From: Acidobacteriota bacterium
GTDB taxonomy: Bacteria; Acidobacteriota; Blastocatellia; Pyrinomonadales; Pyrinomonadaceae
Direction: 5' to 3'
Length of the DNA stretch: 31,724 bases
Assembly: GCA_023389035.1 (NCBI GenBank)
Contig: JAEWFC010000019.1
Coordinates: 1 to 31,724, forward strand
In this document: positions 14,850 through 21,648 of the stretch, one piece after another
Numbering within the stretch: position 1 is the stretch's first letter
How the letters are laid out: each line of letters starts with the position of its first letter
Notes under the pieces: model-generated
Seen by the model: the letters and a program-made list of their open reading frames with translations, nothing else
The model's database searches: none
What the model was told of the DNA's origin: nothing
Position numbers and translations under genes: made by a program

Positions 14850-15056
14850 ATGTCTTCAAATGGAACCGTGGTGAGTGTCGGTAAGCCGCGGGACTTCGAG
14901 AGCCTGGGCAACGTGTTCCTTTCACTAGGCGACATGGCAATGACGACGCTTGAAACAGCCGCGGGCTTCCTGTCGCAGGTGTTCAGTGACTATCCGTTCG
15001 TCGGCGCGGGCCTGATCGCGGTTCTCTTGGCAATTCTGTTTCTACTGCCGCGCTGA
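14850..15056 (+). CDS. Small membrane protein divergent from the pilin operon (unknown)
   Basis: I prefer the ATG at 14850 (68 residues), with GGAG ten bases upstream; the frame stays open back to 14706, but the added residues look non-coding. The protein begins MSSNGTVVSVGKPRDFESLG, has an amphipathic middle (FLSLGDMAMTTLETAAGFLS) and ends in a transmembrane helix (YPFVGAGLIAVLLAILFLLP) with a final Arg. Codons are mostly GC-ending, which supports translation. I do not recognise a family. Its position, head-to-head with the pilin genes, makes a role linked to the pilus possible, but this is only context. It could be a chance frame. Confidence 0.5.
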   Translation: MSSNGTVVSVGKPRDFESLGNVFLSLGDMAMTTLETAAGFLSQVFSDYPFVGAGLIAVLLAILFLLPR

Positions 15057-15065
15057 CCGCCGTGA

Positions 15066-15540
15066 GGTGCTACGAGGCGCTCGCGACGACAGAGAGAAGC
15101 GCTTGGTCGATCCAGGTGCGACGTCGCCTCGCCGTTCTGCGGCCTTCGAGAGCGCCTTGCGCTGACCCGGCTTCATCGCTACTGGCACCTCACGGGGGGT
15201 CTGGAGGTCAGCAGGGCGATTCTCCTCATCCTGCTAGCCCGCATCGGGGAACAGGATCGGCTCCTTGGCCTGCAACAGCGCGGCTGCCTAGGTGACATCG
15301 GCCAAGCAGGCCGCGTGCTGACCACCGAATGAAACGAACTCGATTCGAGATCCATGCCGACATGCGCCCTCATTCTGAAGTAGACTTCCTGCCCTTCTTC
15401 GTCTGACGCATCTCTGGTTCGTGCTGCTTGCCGCGGAGTCCACTGATCAGCGTATCGACCCGCGCGCCTTCTCGTATAGCGGGCCCCTTGGCAGCCAAAT
15501 GCGCCTGATGGTTTGAATGAAGATACTGATTTGATGACAC
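15066..15540 (-). pseudogene. IS5-family transposase fossil, frameshifted
   Basis: Reading the minus strand in shifting frames recovers an IS5-type transposase. First comes HLAAKGPAIREGARVDTLIS (family: HLAxKGLxIREGTIVDATLI), then EMRQTKKG (family: PEMHQTKKG). After a frameshift comes YFRMRAHVGMDLESSSFHSV (family: YFGMKAHIGVDAxSGLxHTV), and after another ACLADVT, a stop, AAALLQAKEPILFPDAG, a stop and QDEENRP (family: ANVxDVTQAxALLHGEExxxFxDAGYQG). It ends around PREVPVAMKPGQRKALSK. It contains at least two frameshifts and two stops (TAG where Gln and Tyr codons stood) and cannot be functional. The ends and terminal inverted repeats of the element were not found. It fills most of the 694-base stretch without intact genes. 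Confidence 0.75.
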
Positions 15541-15546
15541 CGGAAT

Positions 15547-15572
15547 CGCTCGCTCTTAATTCGTGGCGAGCG
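15547..15572. repeat. Inverted repeat between IS fossil and nucleotidase fossil
   Basis: CGCTCGC (15547-15553) and GCGAGCG (15566-15572) form a perfect seven-base inverted repeat around a 12-base AT-richer loop. It lies at the end of the recognisable transposase fossil. It could be part of an IS end or a leftover terminator hairpin; no T-run follows directly. Confidence 0.3.
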
Positions 15573-15635
15573 CCAGTTAGGCCGCGACCGGAATGAGATC
15601 GTTGAGCATGAAATTGAGCTTTGCCGAACTTGAGA

Positions 15636-15744
15636 ACAGGCCCTGCACAAGTTACGCAAGAACGCAAGCAAGTCGATGAAGATCCGCATCGCGCTGGGGC
15701 ATGTGATTAGCGGCATCCGGAACCTGGTGACAGAAAAGGGCTGA
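15636..15744 (+). pseudogene. Decayed 3' end of a second 5'-nucleotidase gene
   Basis: The frame reads EQALHKLRKNASKSMKIRIA, then LGHVISGIRNLVTEKG and a TGA stop. It matches two separate pieces of the intact nucleotidase at 308-1222: LEALHKLRQESDETMKIRTAL and GHVISGIRNAL. At DNA level 15638-15697 aligns without gaps to 924-983 (47 of 60 bases identical by my count), and 15697-15723 aligns to 1172-1198 (23 of 27). About 63 residues between them are missing in frame, along with the whole 5' part. The divergence is too high for a recent duplication. The cyclase gene begins six bases after this stop, so its ribosome-binding site (AAAAGGG) lies inside the fossil. Confidence 0.8.
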
Positions 15745-15750
15745 GAACCC

Positions 15751-17883
15751 GTGACGGTTCTCGCCCGGCGGCTTGACTTCCTGCTGCCTCTTCTCGCCGT
15801 CTCGGCCGTCCTGCTGCTGTACCTGGCGGCGCCCATCCCGGTGCAGACGTTGCGTCACGCCGCCTTCGACCAGTACCAGCGGTGGCATCCGCGGCCCTAT
15901 GTCGAAGCGCCGGTGCGGGTGGTCGACATCGACGAGCAGAGCCTCGCGCGCCTGGGCCAGTGGCCCTGGCCGCGTGAGCGGCTGGCCGAGCTAGTGCGCC
16001 GCCTGCATGACGCCGGCGCAGCGGCAATCGCCTTCGATGTCGTGTTCGCCGAGGCGGACCGGGTCTCACCTCAGTCGTTAGCGACGCAGTGGGGGTTGGA
16101 AGGGCCGGCGGCAGCGACGGTCGGCGCCCTGCCCGATCCCGACGAGCGCTTCGCGGCGGCGATGCGCGCCTCCCGCGTCGTCCTGGGCTTCACCCTGGAG
16201 CATGCCGGAGAGCCGCCCCAGGAGCTGCAACCCCGCTATCGCATCGTGACCCGCGGTTCCGCCGGGCTGTCCGCCCTGCCGGACTATCCGGCGGCCACGC
16301 TGCCCATCGCCACCCTGCGGAAAGCGTCCGACGGCATGGGTGCCATCAGCTTCCAGCCGGATGCCGACGGGATCGTCCGCCGCATCCCGCTGCTCGCGCG
16401 GATCGCGGACACGGTGGTGCCGTCGCTCGCAGCCGAGACGCTGAGGACGGCCCTTGGCGAGCGCAACTACGTGGTCACCGGGCTGGACGGCGCCGCCGGA
16501 CTGGCCAGCGTGCGGATCGGCCGCTACCCCGTGCCGACCACCGCGAGCGGCGAGTCATGGATCCACTACACCCTGCCGCAGCCCGGGCGCTACCTGCCTG
16601 CATGGACGGTGCTGGACGGCAGCGCCTCGCTGGCCGCGCTCCGGGGCGGCCTGGTGCTGGTGGGTACGTCGGCGAAAGGCTTGAGCGACCTGCGCATCAA
16701 CGCGCTCGGCACGGCGATGCCCGGCGTCGAGGCGCATGCGCAGATGCTCGAGCAGATCCTCGTCGGCCACCATCTGGAGCGCCCGGCGTGGGCCACGGCG
16801 ATCGAGACGCTGGTGATCGTCGTCGGCGGCCTCGGGCTCGGACTGCTCGCGCTGCGGACCGCGCCGCATGTGGCGGTCCCGGCGGTGCTTGCCGCGATTG
16901 TCGCCACGGTCGGCGCCTCGTGGTGGGCCTTCGTCCAATGGCGCCTGCTGCTCGATCCGACCCTGCCGACGATCGCGTTGCTCCTGCCGTTCGGCCTGGC
17001 CGGCAGCGTCCGGCACATGGCCACCGAGCGGCGCCAGCGGTGGATCCGCCAGGCGTTCTCTCGCTACGTGTCGCCGAACCTGGTCGCGCATCTGGTGGAC
17101 CATCCCGACCAGCTCGCGCTCGGCGGCGAGCGACGGGCGTGTAGCTTCATCTTCACCGATCTCGCCGGTTTCACCAGCCTGATGGAGCGCCTTGACCCGG
17201 CGGCCGCGGTCGAGCTGCTGAACGGGTACTTCGACGGCATGATCGAGATCGTCTTCCGCCACGAAGGCACGCTCGACCGGATCGTCGGCGACGCGATGGC
17301 GGTGATGTTCTCCGCGCCGGTCGAGCAGCCCGACCACCGGCAGCGCGCCTATGCCTGCGCGGTGGACCTGCACCGCTTCGCGCGAACCTATGCGGAGGAA
17401 CAGTCGCGGCTCGGCCTCGCGCTGGGCGTCACCCGGATCGGCGTCCATGCCGGTGAAGTCATCGTCGGCAACTTCGGCGGCGCCGCGATCTTCGACTACC
17501 GCGCGCTCGGCGATCCGGTCAACGTGGCATCGCGGCTCGAGTCGTTGAACAAGCAGCTCGGCACCCAGGTTTGCGTATCTCGAGCCATCCGGGATGCCTG
17601 CCCCGAGGCGACGATGCGCCCGGTTGGCCGCATGGTGCTGGTGGGCAGGACCTCTGCCCTGCAGGTGTTCGAGCCGCTGCTGGGCGACGATGGCGCGCCG
17701 GCGCGCACACCTGATGTCGCCTACGAGGAGGCGTATCGGCTGATGGCCCGGGATGACCCGGCGGCGGTGAGCACCTTCGAGCGGCTTGTCGCCGACCGGC
17801 CCGGCGACGCACTGGTCGCCTGGCAGCTCGGGCGGCTGCGCGGCGGCTGGACCGGCGATCGGATCGTGCTGGAGGAAAAGTGA
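15751..17883 (+). CDS. CHASE2-domain class III adenylate/guanylate cyclase
   Basis: The 710-residue membrane protein has an N-terminal transmembrane helix (FLLPLLAVSAVLLLYLAAPI) and a large extracytoplasmic CHASE2 sensor domain (VRVVDIDEQSLARLGQWPWP, AAAIAFDVVFAE and DADGIVRRIPLL are typical). Three transmembrane helices (about 348-425) and a class III cyclase domain follow. Metal-binding aspartates are Asp470 (FIFTDLAGFTSLM) and Asp514 (IVGDAMAVMF); the transition-state Asn591 and Arg595 are present (ALGDPVNVASRLE). The residue usually Lys for adenine recognition is Arg510, and its partner (usually Asp or Thr) is Arg584, so the substrate is uncertain. The C-terminus has a short TPR-like tail. 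The start is GTG with a weak ribosome site. It converges on the OmpA gene, six bases away. Confidence 0.9.
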   Translation: MTVLARRLDFLLPLLAVSAVLLLYLAAPIPVQTLRHAAFDQYQRWHPRPYVEAPVRVVDIDEQSLARLGQWPWPRERLAELVRRLHDAGAAAIAFDVVFAEADRVSPQSLATQWGLEGPAAATVGALPDPDERFAAAMRASRVVLGFTLEHAGEPPQELQPRYRIVTRGSAGLSALPDYPAATLPIATLRKASDGMGAISFQPDADGIVRRIPLLARIADTVVPSLAAETLRTALGERNYVVTGLDGAAGLASVRIGRYPVPTTASGESWIHYTLPQPGRYLPAWTVLDGSASLAALRGGLVLVGTSAKGLSDLRINALGTAMPGVEAHAQMLEQILVGHHLERPAWATAIETLVIVVGGLGLGLLALRTAPHVAVPAVLAAIVATVGASWWAFVQWRLLLDPTLPTIALLLPFGLAGSVRHMATERRQRWIRQAFSRYVSPNLVAHLVDHPDQLALGGERRACSFIFTDLAGFTSLMERLDPAAAVELLNGYFDGMIEIVFRHEGTLDRIVGDAMAVMFSAPVEQPDHRQRAYACAVDLHRFARTYAEEQSRLGLALGVTRIGVHAGEVIVGNFGGAAIFDYRALGDPVNVASRLESLNKQLGTQVCVSRAIRDACPEATMRPVGRMVLVGRTSALQVFEPLLGDDGAPARTPDVAYEEAYRLMARDDPAAVSTFERLVADRPGDALVAWQLGRLRGGWTGDRIVLEEK

Positions 17884-17889
17884 GCCGGA

Positions 17890-18498
17890 TCAGCGCACCG
17901 ACACCAACGCCCTGCGATTGCGCGGCTCGGGCGTCTCGTCCGGCGTCGGGACCAGGAGCTCGCGCTCGCCGCGGGATTCGACCTGGACCGAGATGACATT
18001 TACGCCGTGCTCGGACAAGGCGGCCGCCACGGCCCGGGCACGCGCGAGGCCGAGCCTTTCGTTGAATGCCCGCGGGCCGACCGTATCGGTGTGGCCGACG
18101 ATCTGTAGCTCCGGCGCCGGCCGCTCCCGGATGCGCGCCGCGAGCTCCGGTATCAGTCCCAGCGAGTCCGGCGTCATCCGCACCGTGCTGAGCAGGAAGT
18201 GCAGGACGAAGGTCTCCGGCAGCGGTGGCTGGGCGACGAGGGTGCGGCCGAAGTCCCGGTCGACCTGCTCGGCCGTGACCTCGAAGGTGGCGGCGGCCGA
18301 GCCGTCGAGCGCTGTCGCCTGGCCGACCCGCTCCAGCACCCGGCTGCCGGCCGCATCGGTGACGAACACCTTGCCGGTGGTGCCGTCCGGGCTCGGCAGC
18401 AAGGTGACGTACGACTTCGGCGTCGTGCAGCCCGCGAAGGCGAGCAGCGCCAACAGCAGGACGAGGAGCCTGCCCCCGATGCGGTAGCGCAAGCTCAC
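17890..18498 (-). CDS. OmpA-family lipoprotein
   Basis: The 202-residue protein has a lipoprotein signal with lipobox AFAGC (Cys24), a poorly conserved N-terminal domain, and a C-terminal OmpA-like domain (LQIVGHTDTVGPRAFNERLG, LARARAVAAALSEHG, SRGERELLVPTPDETPEPRN, NRRALVSVR), which binds peptidoglycan. It would tether the outer membrane to the cell wall. The GTG start overlaps the TGA of the FecR gene (GTGA), so the two are translationally coupled. FecR-OmpA gene pairs beside CHASE2 cyclases are, to my knowledge, a recurring proteobacterial arrangement, suggesting a shared envelope-sensing role (inference). Confidence 0.88.
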   Translation of the reverse strand: MSLRYRIGGRLLVLLLALLAFAGCTTPKSYVTLLPSPDGTTGKVFVTDAAGSRVLERVGQATALDGSAAATFEVTAEQVDRDFGRTLVAQPPLPETFVLHFLLSTVRMTPDSLGLIPELAARIRERPAPELQIVGHTDTVGPRAFNERLGLARARAVAAALSEHGVNVISVQVESRGERELLVPTPDETPEPRNRRALVSVR

Positions 18499-18977
18499 TG
18501 CTCCGCGATCTTCACGAGAAAGTGCGTCCCCCGCACCCCGATCATGCCGGTGGGCGTCGTCACCGTCTGGGCGTCGGGCTTCAGCCGGGCGATCCAGCCG
18601 GAGATGAAGTTGAGCGTGCCGCGCACCATGTTGGCGCCGAGCTTCAGGTCGCCTGCGGAGGGGTCGAACAGGAACTCGTCGACGCTGACCTCTGAATCCG
18701 GGCCGATGGAAATCACCGTCTCGTCACGCAGCGTCACGCCGAGCGAGGCGCCCGGGCCGGTCTTCATGGTGGCGCCGATGTGGAGGGGCGTGCCGACCCG
18801 AGCGGTCACTTCCGCGCCGGGAACGCCGACCCAGGCGTCGCCAACGACAGTCTTGACGTGGCCGATCGGCTCGGCCGGCCCATCGGCCGGTGCGCCGCTA
18901 GCGACGAACGGAAGCATCATCGCCACTGCTGTCGCGAACACGCTCAGTCCCCGCCTGCAATGCGTCGATAAGTCCAT
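18495..18977 (-). CDS. FecR-domain periplasmic protein
   Basis: The 160-residue secreted protein has a signal peptide (RRGLSVFATAVAMMLPFVAS, cleavage near residue 28) and a FecR domain: GHVKTVVGDAWVGVPGAEVT, then ARVGTPLHIGATMKTGPGAS, LGVTLRDETVISIGPDSEVS, NMVRGTLNFISGWIARLKPD and TPTGMIGVRGTHFLVKI. This is the soluble FecR-like fold (beta-rich, with the IGVRGT end motif), not the sigma regulator form with an N-terminal membrane span. It probably works with the OmpA lipoprotein encoded next. AGGA precedes the ATG. No sigma factor gene is nearby. Confidence 0.87.
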   Translation of the reverse strand: MDLSTHCRRGLSVFATAVAMMLPFVASGAPADGPAEPIGHVKTVVGDAWVGVPGAEVTARVGTPLHIGATMKTGPGASLGVTLRDETVISIGPDSEVSVDEFLFDPSAGDLKLGANMVRGTLNFISGWIARLKPDAQTVTTPTGMIGVRGTHFLVKIAEQ

Positions 18978-19126
18978 GGTGTCCTGTCCCGCGCTGGTTG
19001 TTCTTCCTGCGCCCGGTAGCTCGAGCAGCCAGCGGGCGCGTGGATTCTACGGTAATCGGCCGCGATACCTCTTTCGCCGATGCTCGAGGCAAACCGGTCC
19101 GATCCGGACGGCTTGCCCCTATGGCC

Positions 19127-19558
19127 TCAGTCCTTTTTCGCCAGGAACTCCCCGATCGTCTCGTCGGTGTGGAACACCGGCTTTTCGTAGTAGTGCGGAC
19201 CGTCGTAAATTTCGATCAGCACGCTCTTCTCGTGCGCCAAGGTGGGGCCGTGGGGGTGGTCCTTGGGGTTCATGTAGAACGAGCCGGGCCTGAGGCGCAA
19301 GCCGACGTCGGTGTACTCGTAGTCGCCTTCCAGGCAGTACATGAACTGGTTCGACGCATGGGTGTGCTTGACCGGGATGTGCCCACCCTTCGCGAACTCG
19401 AGCAGGGCAATGCTCGCGCCGGTTGTCGGATTCTTCCAGAGGAAGTATTGACGCAAACCATAGTCCGGAAACTCGAGCCAGGCGGCGGGATCCAGCTCCG
19501 TGGTGTGGAGCAGGATCTCCATGGTCTTTGCCATCGATTCGGATTGCTTCGGATCCAT
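19127..19558 (-). CDS. Cupin-fold protein (ChrR-like / dioxygenase-like)
   Basis: The start is taken as the ATG at 19558 with GGAG upstream, giving 143 residues. The single cupin domain shows GGHIPVKHTHASNQFMYCLE (metal-ligand pattern GX5HXHX3,4E) and the second motif SFYMNPKDHPHGPTLAHEKS (PX4HGP), so a metal-binding beta-barrel is expected. Similar proteins are annotated as 2,4'-dihydroxyacetophenone dioxygenase-like or ChrR-like cupins; the substrate is unknown. It follows the FAH-family gene by 67 bases on the same strand, and the two probably form an operon for breakdown of an aromatic or organic acid (inference). Confidence 0.85.
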   Translation of the reverse strand: MDPKQSESMAKTMEILLHTTELDPAAWLEFPDYGLRQYFLWKNPTTGASIALLEFAKGGHIPVKHTHASNQFMYCLEGDYEYTDVGLRLRPGSFYMNPKDHPHGPTLAHEKSVLIEIYDGPHYYEKPVFHTDETIGEFLAKKD

Positions 19559-19625
19559 CAATGCATCTCCAGGGACGGGCGGCCTTCGCCACCCACAGTT
19601 CGTATTCTGCCCGTCCCTCCTCGGT

Positions 19626-20492
19626 TCATGCCGCCGCTTCCCGTTCCTTGACGACCGGATTGCGCAGCACGCCGACACCCTCCACCTCGATCTCCACGAC
19701 GTCGCCGTCCTTCATCCACACTGGTGGATTGCGGCGCAGGCCCACGCCGCCGGGCGTGCCGGTGACGATCACGTCGCCAGCCTCGAGCGTGGTGAAGGTG
19801 GAGATGAAGCTGATCAGCTTCGGAATGGGGAACATCATCAGGTCCGTGGTGGTGTCCTGCATCACCTGCCCATTGAGCCGGCAGCTCAGGCGGACGGTCC
19901 GGTCGGCCGGAAGCTCGTCCGGTGTCACCATCCACGGCCCGAACGCGCCTGTGGCCGGGAAATTCTTACCCGGCGTCCACTGCGCGGTGGCGAGCTGCCA
20001 GTCGCGCACGGAGCCGTCGTTGTAGCAGGAGAGCCCCGCGACATGCGCGAGCGCGTTCGCCTCGGGGATCCTCCGTCCTGCCTTGCCGATCACCACGGCG
20101 ACCTCGGCCTCGAAGTCGAACTGGTCGGATTCCCGCGGACAGACCATGGGCCGGCGGTGGCCAACCTGCGACTCGGGCAGGCGCATGAACAGGACCGGCG
20201 CGGGCGACTCGGCCTTGTGGCTGCCTTCCAGGCGATGCGCCAGATAATTCAGTCCGACGCAGACGATCCGTCGGGGATTGGGGATCACCGGCAGAAACGT
20301 CACCTCGTCGACGTGGAAGTCCGCCGGGGCGCCGGCGACGAGGCCGCCGACGCGGTCGAGCACGTCGGCCCTCAAGACGCTGCGCAAATCCGGGAAGCTC
20401 GAGCCGAGACGAAGGCCGAGGTCAACGATGCGGTCGCCATCGACCACGCCGTAGCTGGTGCGTTGAGGGGAGACGTAGGACATGAGCTTCAT
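19626..20492 (-). CDS. Fumarylacetoacetate hydrolase family protein
   Basis: The ATG at 20492 gives 288 residues, the usual length of short FAH-family enzymes. The N-terminal domain starts MKLMSYVSPQRTSYGVVDGD; the catalytic domain has IVCVGLNYLAHRLEGSHKAE, metal ligands in FDFEAEVAVVIGKAGR (Glu128, Glu130) and CYNDGSVRDWQ (Asp159), then TPGKNFPATGAFGPWMVTPD, and GDVIVTGTPGGVGLRRNPP. The family covers acylpyruvate hydrolases, 2-hydroxyhepta-diene isomerase/decarboxylases and oxaloacetate decarboxylases, all Mg-dependent and cytoplasmic. Substrate cannot be assigned. Its 5' flank contains the end of a broken CoxM-like gene, so the original operon upstream was lost. Confidence 0.9.
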   Translation of the reverse strand: MKLMSYVSPQRTSYGVVDGDRIVDLGLRLGSSFPDLRSVLRADVLDRVGGLVAGAPADFHVDEVTFLPVIPNPRRIVCVGLNYLAHRLEGSHKAESPAPVLFMRLPESQVGHRRPMVCPRESDQFDFEAEVAVVIGKAGRRIPEANALAHVAGLSCYNDGSVRDWQLATAQWTPGKNFPATGAFGPWMVTPDELPADRTVRLSCRLNGQVMQDTTTDLMMFPIPKLISFISTFTTLEAGDVIVTGTPGGVGLRRNPPVWMKDGDVVEIEVEGVGVLRNPVVKEREAAA

Positions 20493-20541
20493 TGGTGATT
20501 CCGTTCCAGTATTGTCGAGAAGTCGGGAGGCAAAGTTCGAC

Positions 20542-20709
20542 TCATCCACCGGCAAGCGCCATTCCGAGAGCACGGCGCGCGGCCACCGCGACCAGCCGGG
20601 CGCGATACTCGGCGCTCGCGTGCATCGCAATATCATGGTGACTGGTCATGGCGTCGATGGTAACCGCGTCGTCGTCGACGCGGCCCGCGCGCAGTCCGGC
20701 GGGCACCGC
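20542..20709 (-). pseudogene. C-terminal fossil of a CoxM-like FAD-binding dehydrogenase subunit
   Basis: The minus strand encodes AVPAGLRAGRVDDDAVTIDA, then DIAMHASAEYRARLVAVAAR and RALGMALAGG before TGA. This resembles the C-terminal end of the FAD-binding subunit of molybdopterin dehydrogenases (CO dehydrogenase CoxM type, ending in DIHASAEYRRHLxxVLxRRAL). An in-frame TAG at 20710-20712 closes the 5' side, and no start or upstream domain remains. Only about 56 codons survive. The identification rests on the short HASAEYRARL-RRAL motif. Confidence 0.6.
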
Positions 20710-20743
20710 CTAAGCGGTCGTCCGCAGGATCCATTCCGCAGTT

Positions 20744-20898
20744 ACCAAGGCGCCCGGGCCTCAGGACGTGCGCGAACGCCTCACTGTGCTGGGCATTAAC
20801 CGATTGCCAGCACGCCGGAGCAGCTCGCCGAGCACCTGCGGACGGAATCGGCGAAGCTCGCCGAGGTGATCAAGGAGGCGGGGATCAAGCTTGAGTAA
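20744..20898 (+). pseudogene. C-terminal fossil of a Bug/TctC solute-binding protein
   Basis: The plus strand reads KAPGPQDVRERLTVLGIN, then after a one-base shift IASTPEQLAEHLRTESAKLA and EVIKEAGIKLE followed by TAA. This is the typical C-terminal end of a Bug (TctC) periplasmic binding protein: KALADPxVRERLxxLGxxPxxxTPEEFxxxIRxExxKWAxVIKxAGIKxE. The 5' part is missing. The end of the fossil overlaps the last 14 bases of the NYN-LOTUS gene on the other strand. Its missing front faces the missing front of the CoxM fossil, so both were cut at one junction around 20710-20744. Confidence 0.7.
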
Positions 20899-21646
20899 GC
20901 CGCACGAAGGGATGGCTCGTACCGGACCCGTTGGCCCGGTTTACCATCTCGAGATACGGCTGCTGTCGAACGAGGTCTCCCAGCTTCGCGCAGCCATATA
21001 GGCGCGTATCGAAGGAAGGATTGTTCTTGGCGATATGCGAGCCCACCGCCGACAGCGTCGCCCATCCATCCTCGCCCGAGGTGGCGGCGACGGCTTGACT
21101 CAGTTCCTCGCGCAGACCGGCAGCTTCGACCGCAGGGCTATTCCCGGCCAAGCCCACCGTGGCGACAGCCGAGGGCTGCTTGAGCACCTCGAAGAAGATG
21201 AAGCGGTCGCACGCGGCGCGGAATGCTTCAGGCGTCTTTCGTTCCCCCAACCCGTACACGACCTTGCCCGCCTCGCGCAGTCTCGTGGCGAGCCGGGTGA
21301 AGTCGCTGTCCGACGACACGAGGCAGAATCCATCTACGGCTCCCATGTGAAGGAGATCCATCGCGTCGATGATGAGCGCGGAGTCCGTGGCGTTCTTGCC
21401 AGCCGCGAAGGCGAACTGTTGCACCGGTTGGATGGCGTGGCGATGCAACTGCTCTTTCCATCCGGTCAGCCTCTGGGTCGTCCAGTCACCGTAGGCACGC
21501 CTCACGGAACCGGTGCCGAACTTGGCGACCTCTTCCAGCAGCTCCTTGAGCACCGACGCACTCGCGTTGTCGGCATCGATCAGGACCGCCAGTCTGGCTC
21601 CTCCCGGCGAGATCAGGCGCGTGCCTGCATCGGAAAAGATCGCCAC
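20885..21646 (-). CDS. NYN-domain putative ribonuclease with C-terminal OST-HTH/LOTUS domain
   Basis: I start at a GTG at 21646 (253 residues) with GGGAG and AGGA upstream; the frame stays open further but would only read antisense to the hydroxylase gene. The NYN (PIN-like, LabA/DUF88) domain shows acidic strands LAVLIDADNASASVL (Asp24, Asp26), DSALIIDAMDLLH and FCLVSSDSDFTRLATRLRE, with the TPEAFRAACDRFIFFEVL end. The C-terminal part, LREELSQAVAATSGEDGWAT, LSAVGSHIAKNNPSFDTRLY, GCAKLGDLVRQQPYLEM, is an OST-HTH/LOTUS domain, known to bind RNA. A cytoplasmic metal-dependent RNase is likely. It follows the hydroxylase gene by two bases. Its last residues (LTQA) are read from the Bug fossil. 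Confidence 0.87.
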   Translation of the reverse strand: MAIFSDAGTRLISPGGARLAVLIDADNASASVLKELLEEVAKFGTGSVRRAYGDWTTQRLTGWKEQLHRHAIQPVQQFAFAAGKNATDSALIIDAMDLLHMGAVDGFCLVSSDSDFTRLATRLREAGKVVYGLGERKTPEAFRAACDRFIFFEVLKQPSAVATVGLAGNSPAVEAAGLREELSQAVAATSGEDGWATLSAVGSHIAKNNPSFDTRLYGCAKLGDLVRQQPYLEMVNRANGSGTSHPFVRLTQA

Positions 21647-21648
21647 TC

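Noticed and set aside
15447..15836. Minus-strand frame of 129 codons over the fossils and the cyclase start
   Set aside because: It crosses the nucleotidase fossil antisense and has no domain; the region is better explained by two pseudogenes.
19097..19109. GTCCG-ATC-CGGAC hairpin after the cupin gene, considered as a terminator
   Set aside because: The stem is only five pairs and is followed by just three T residues on the minus strand, so the support is too weak.
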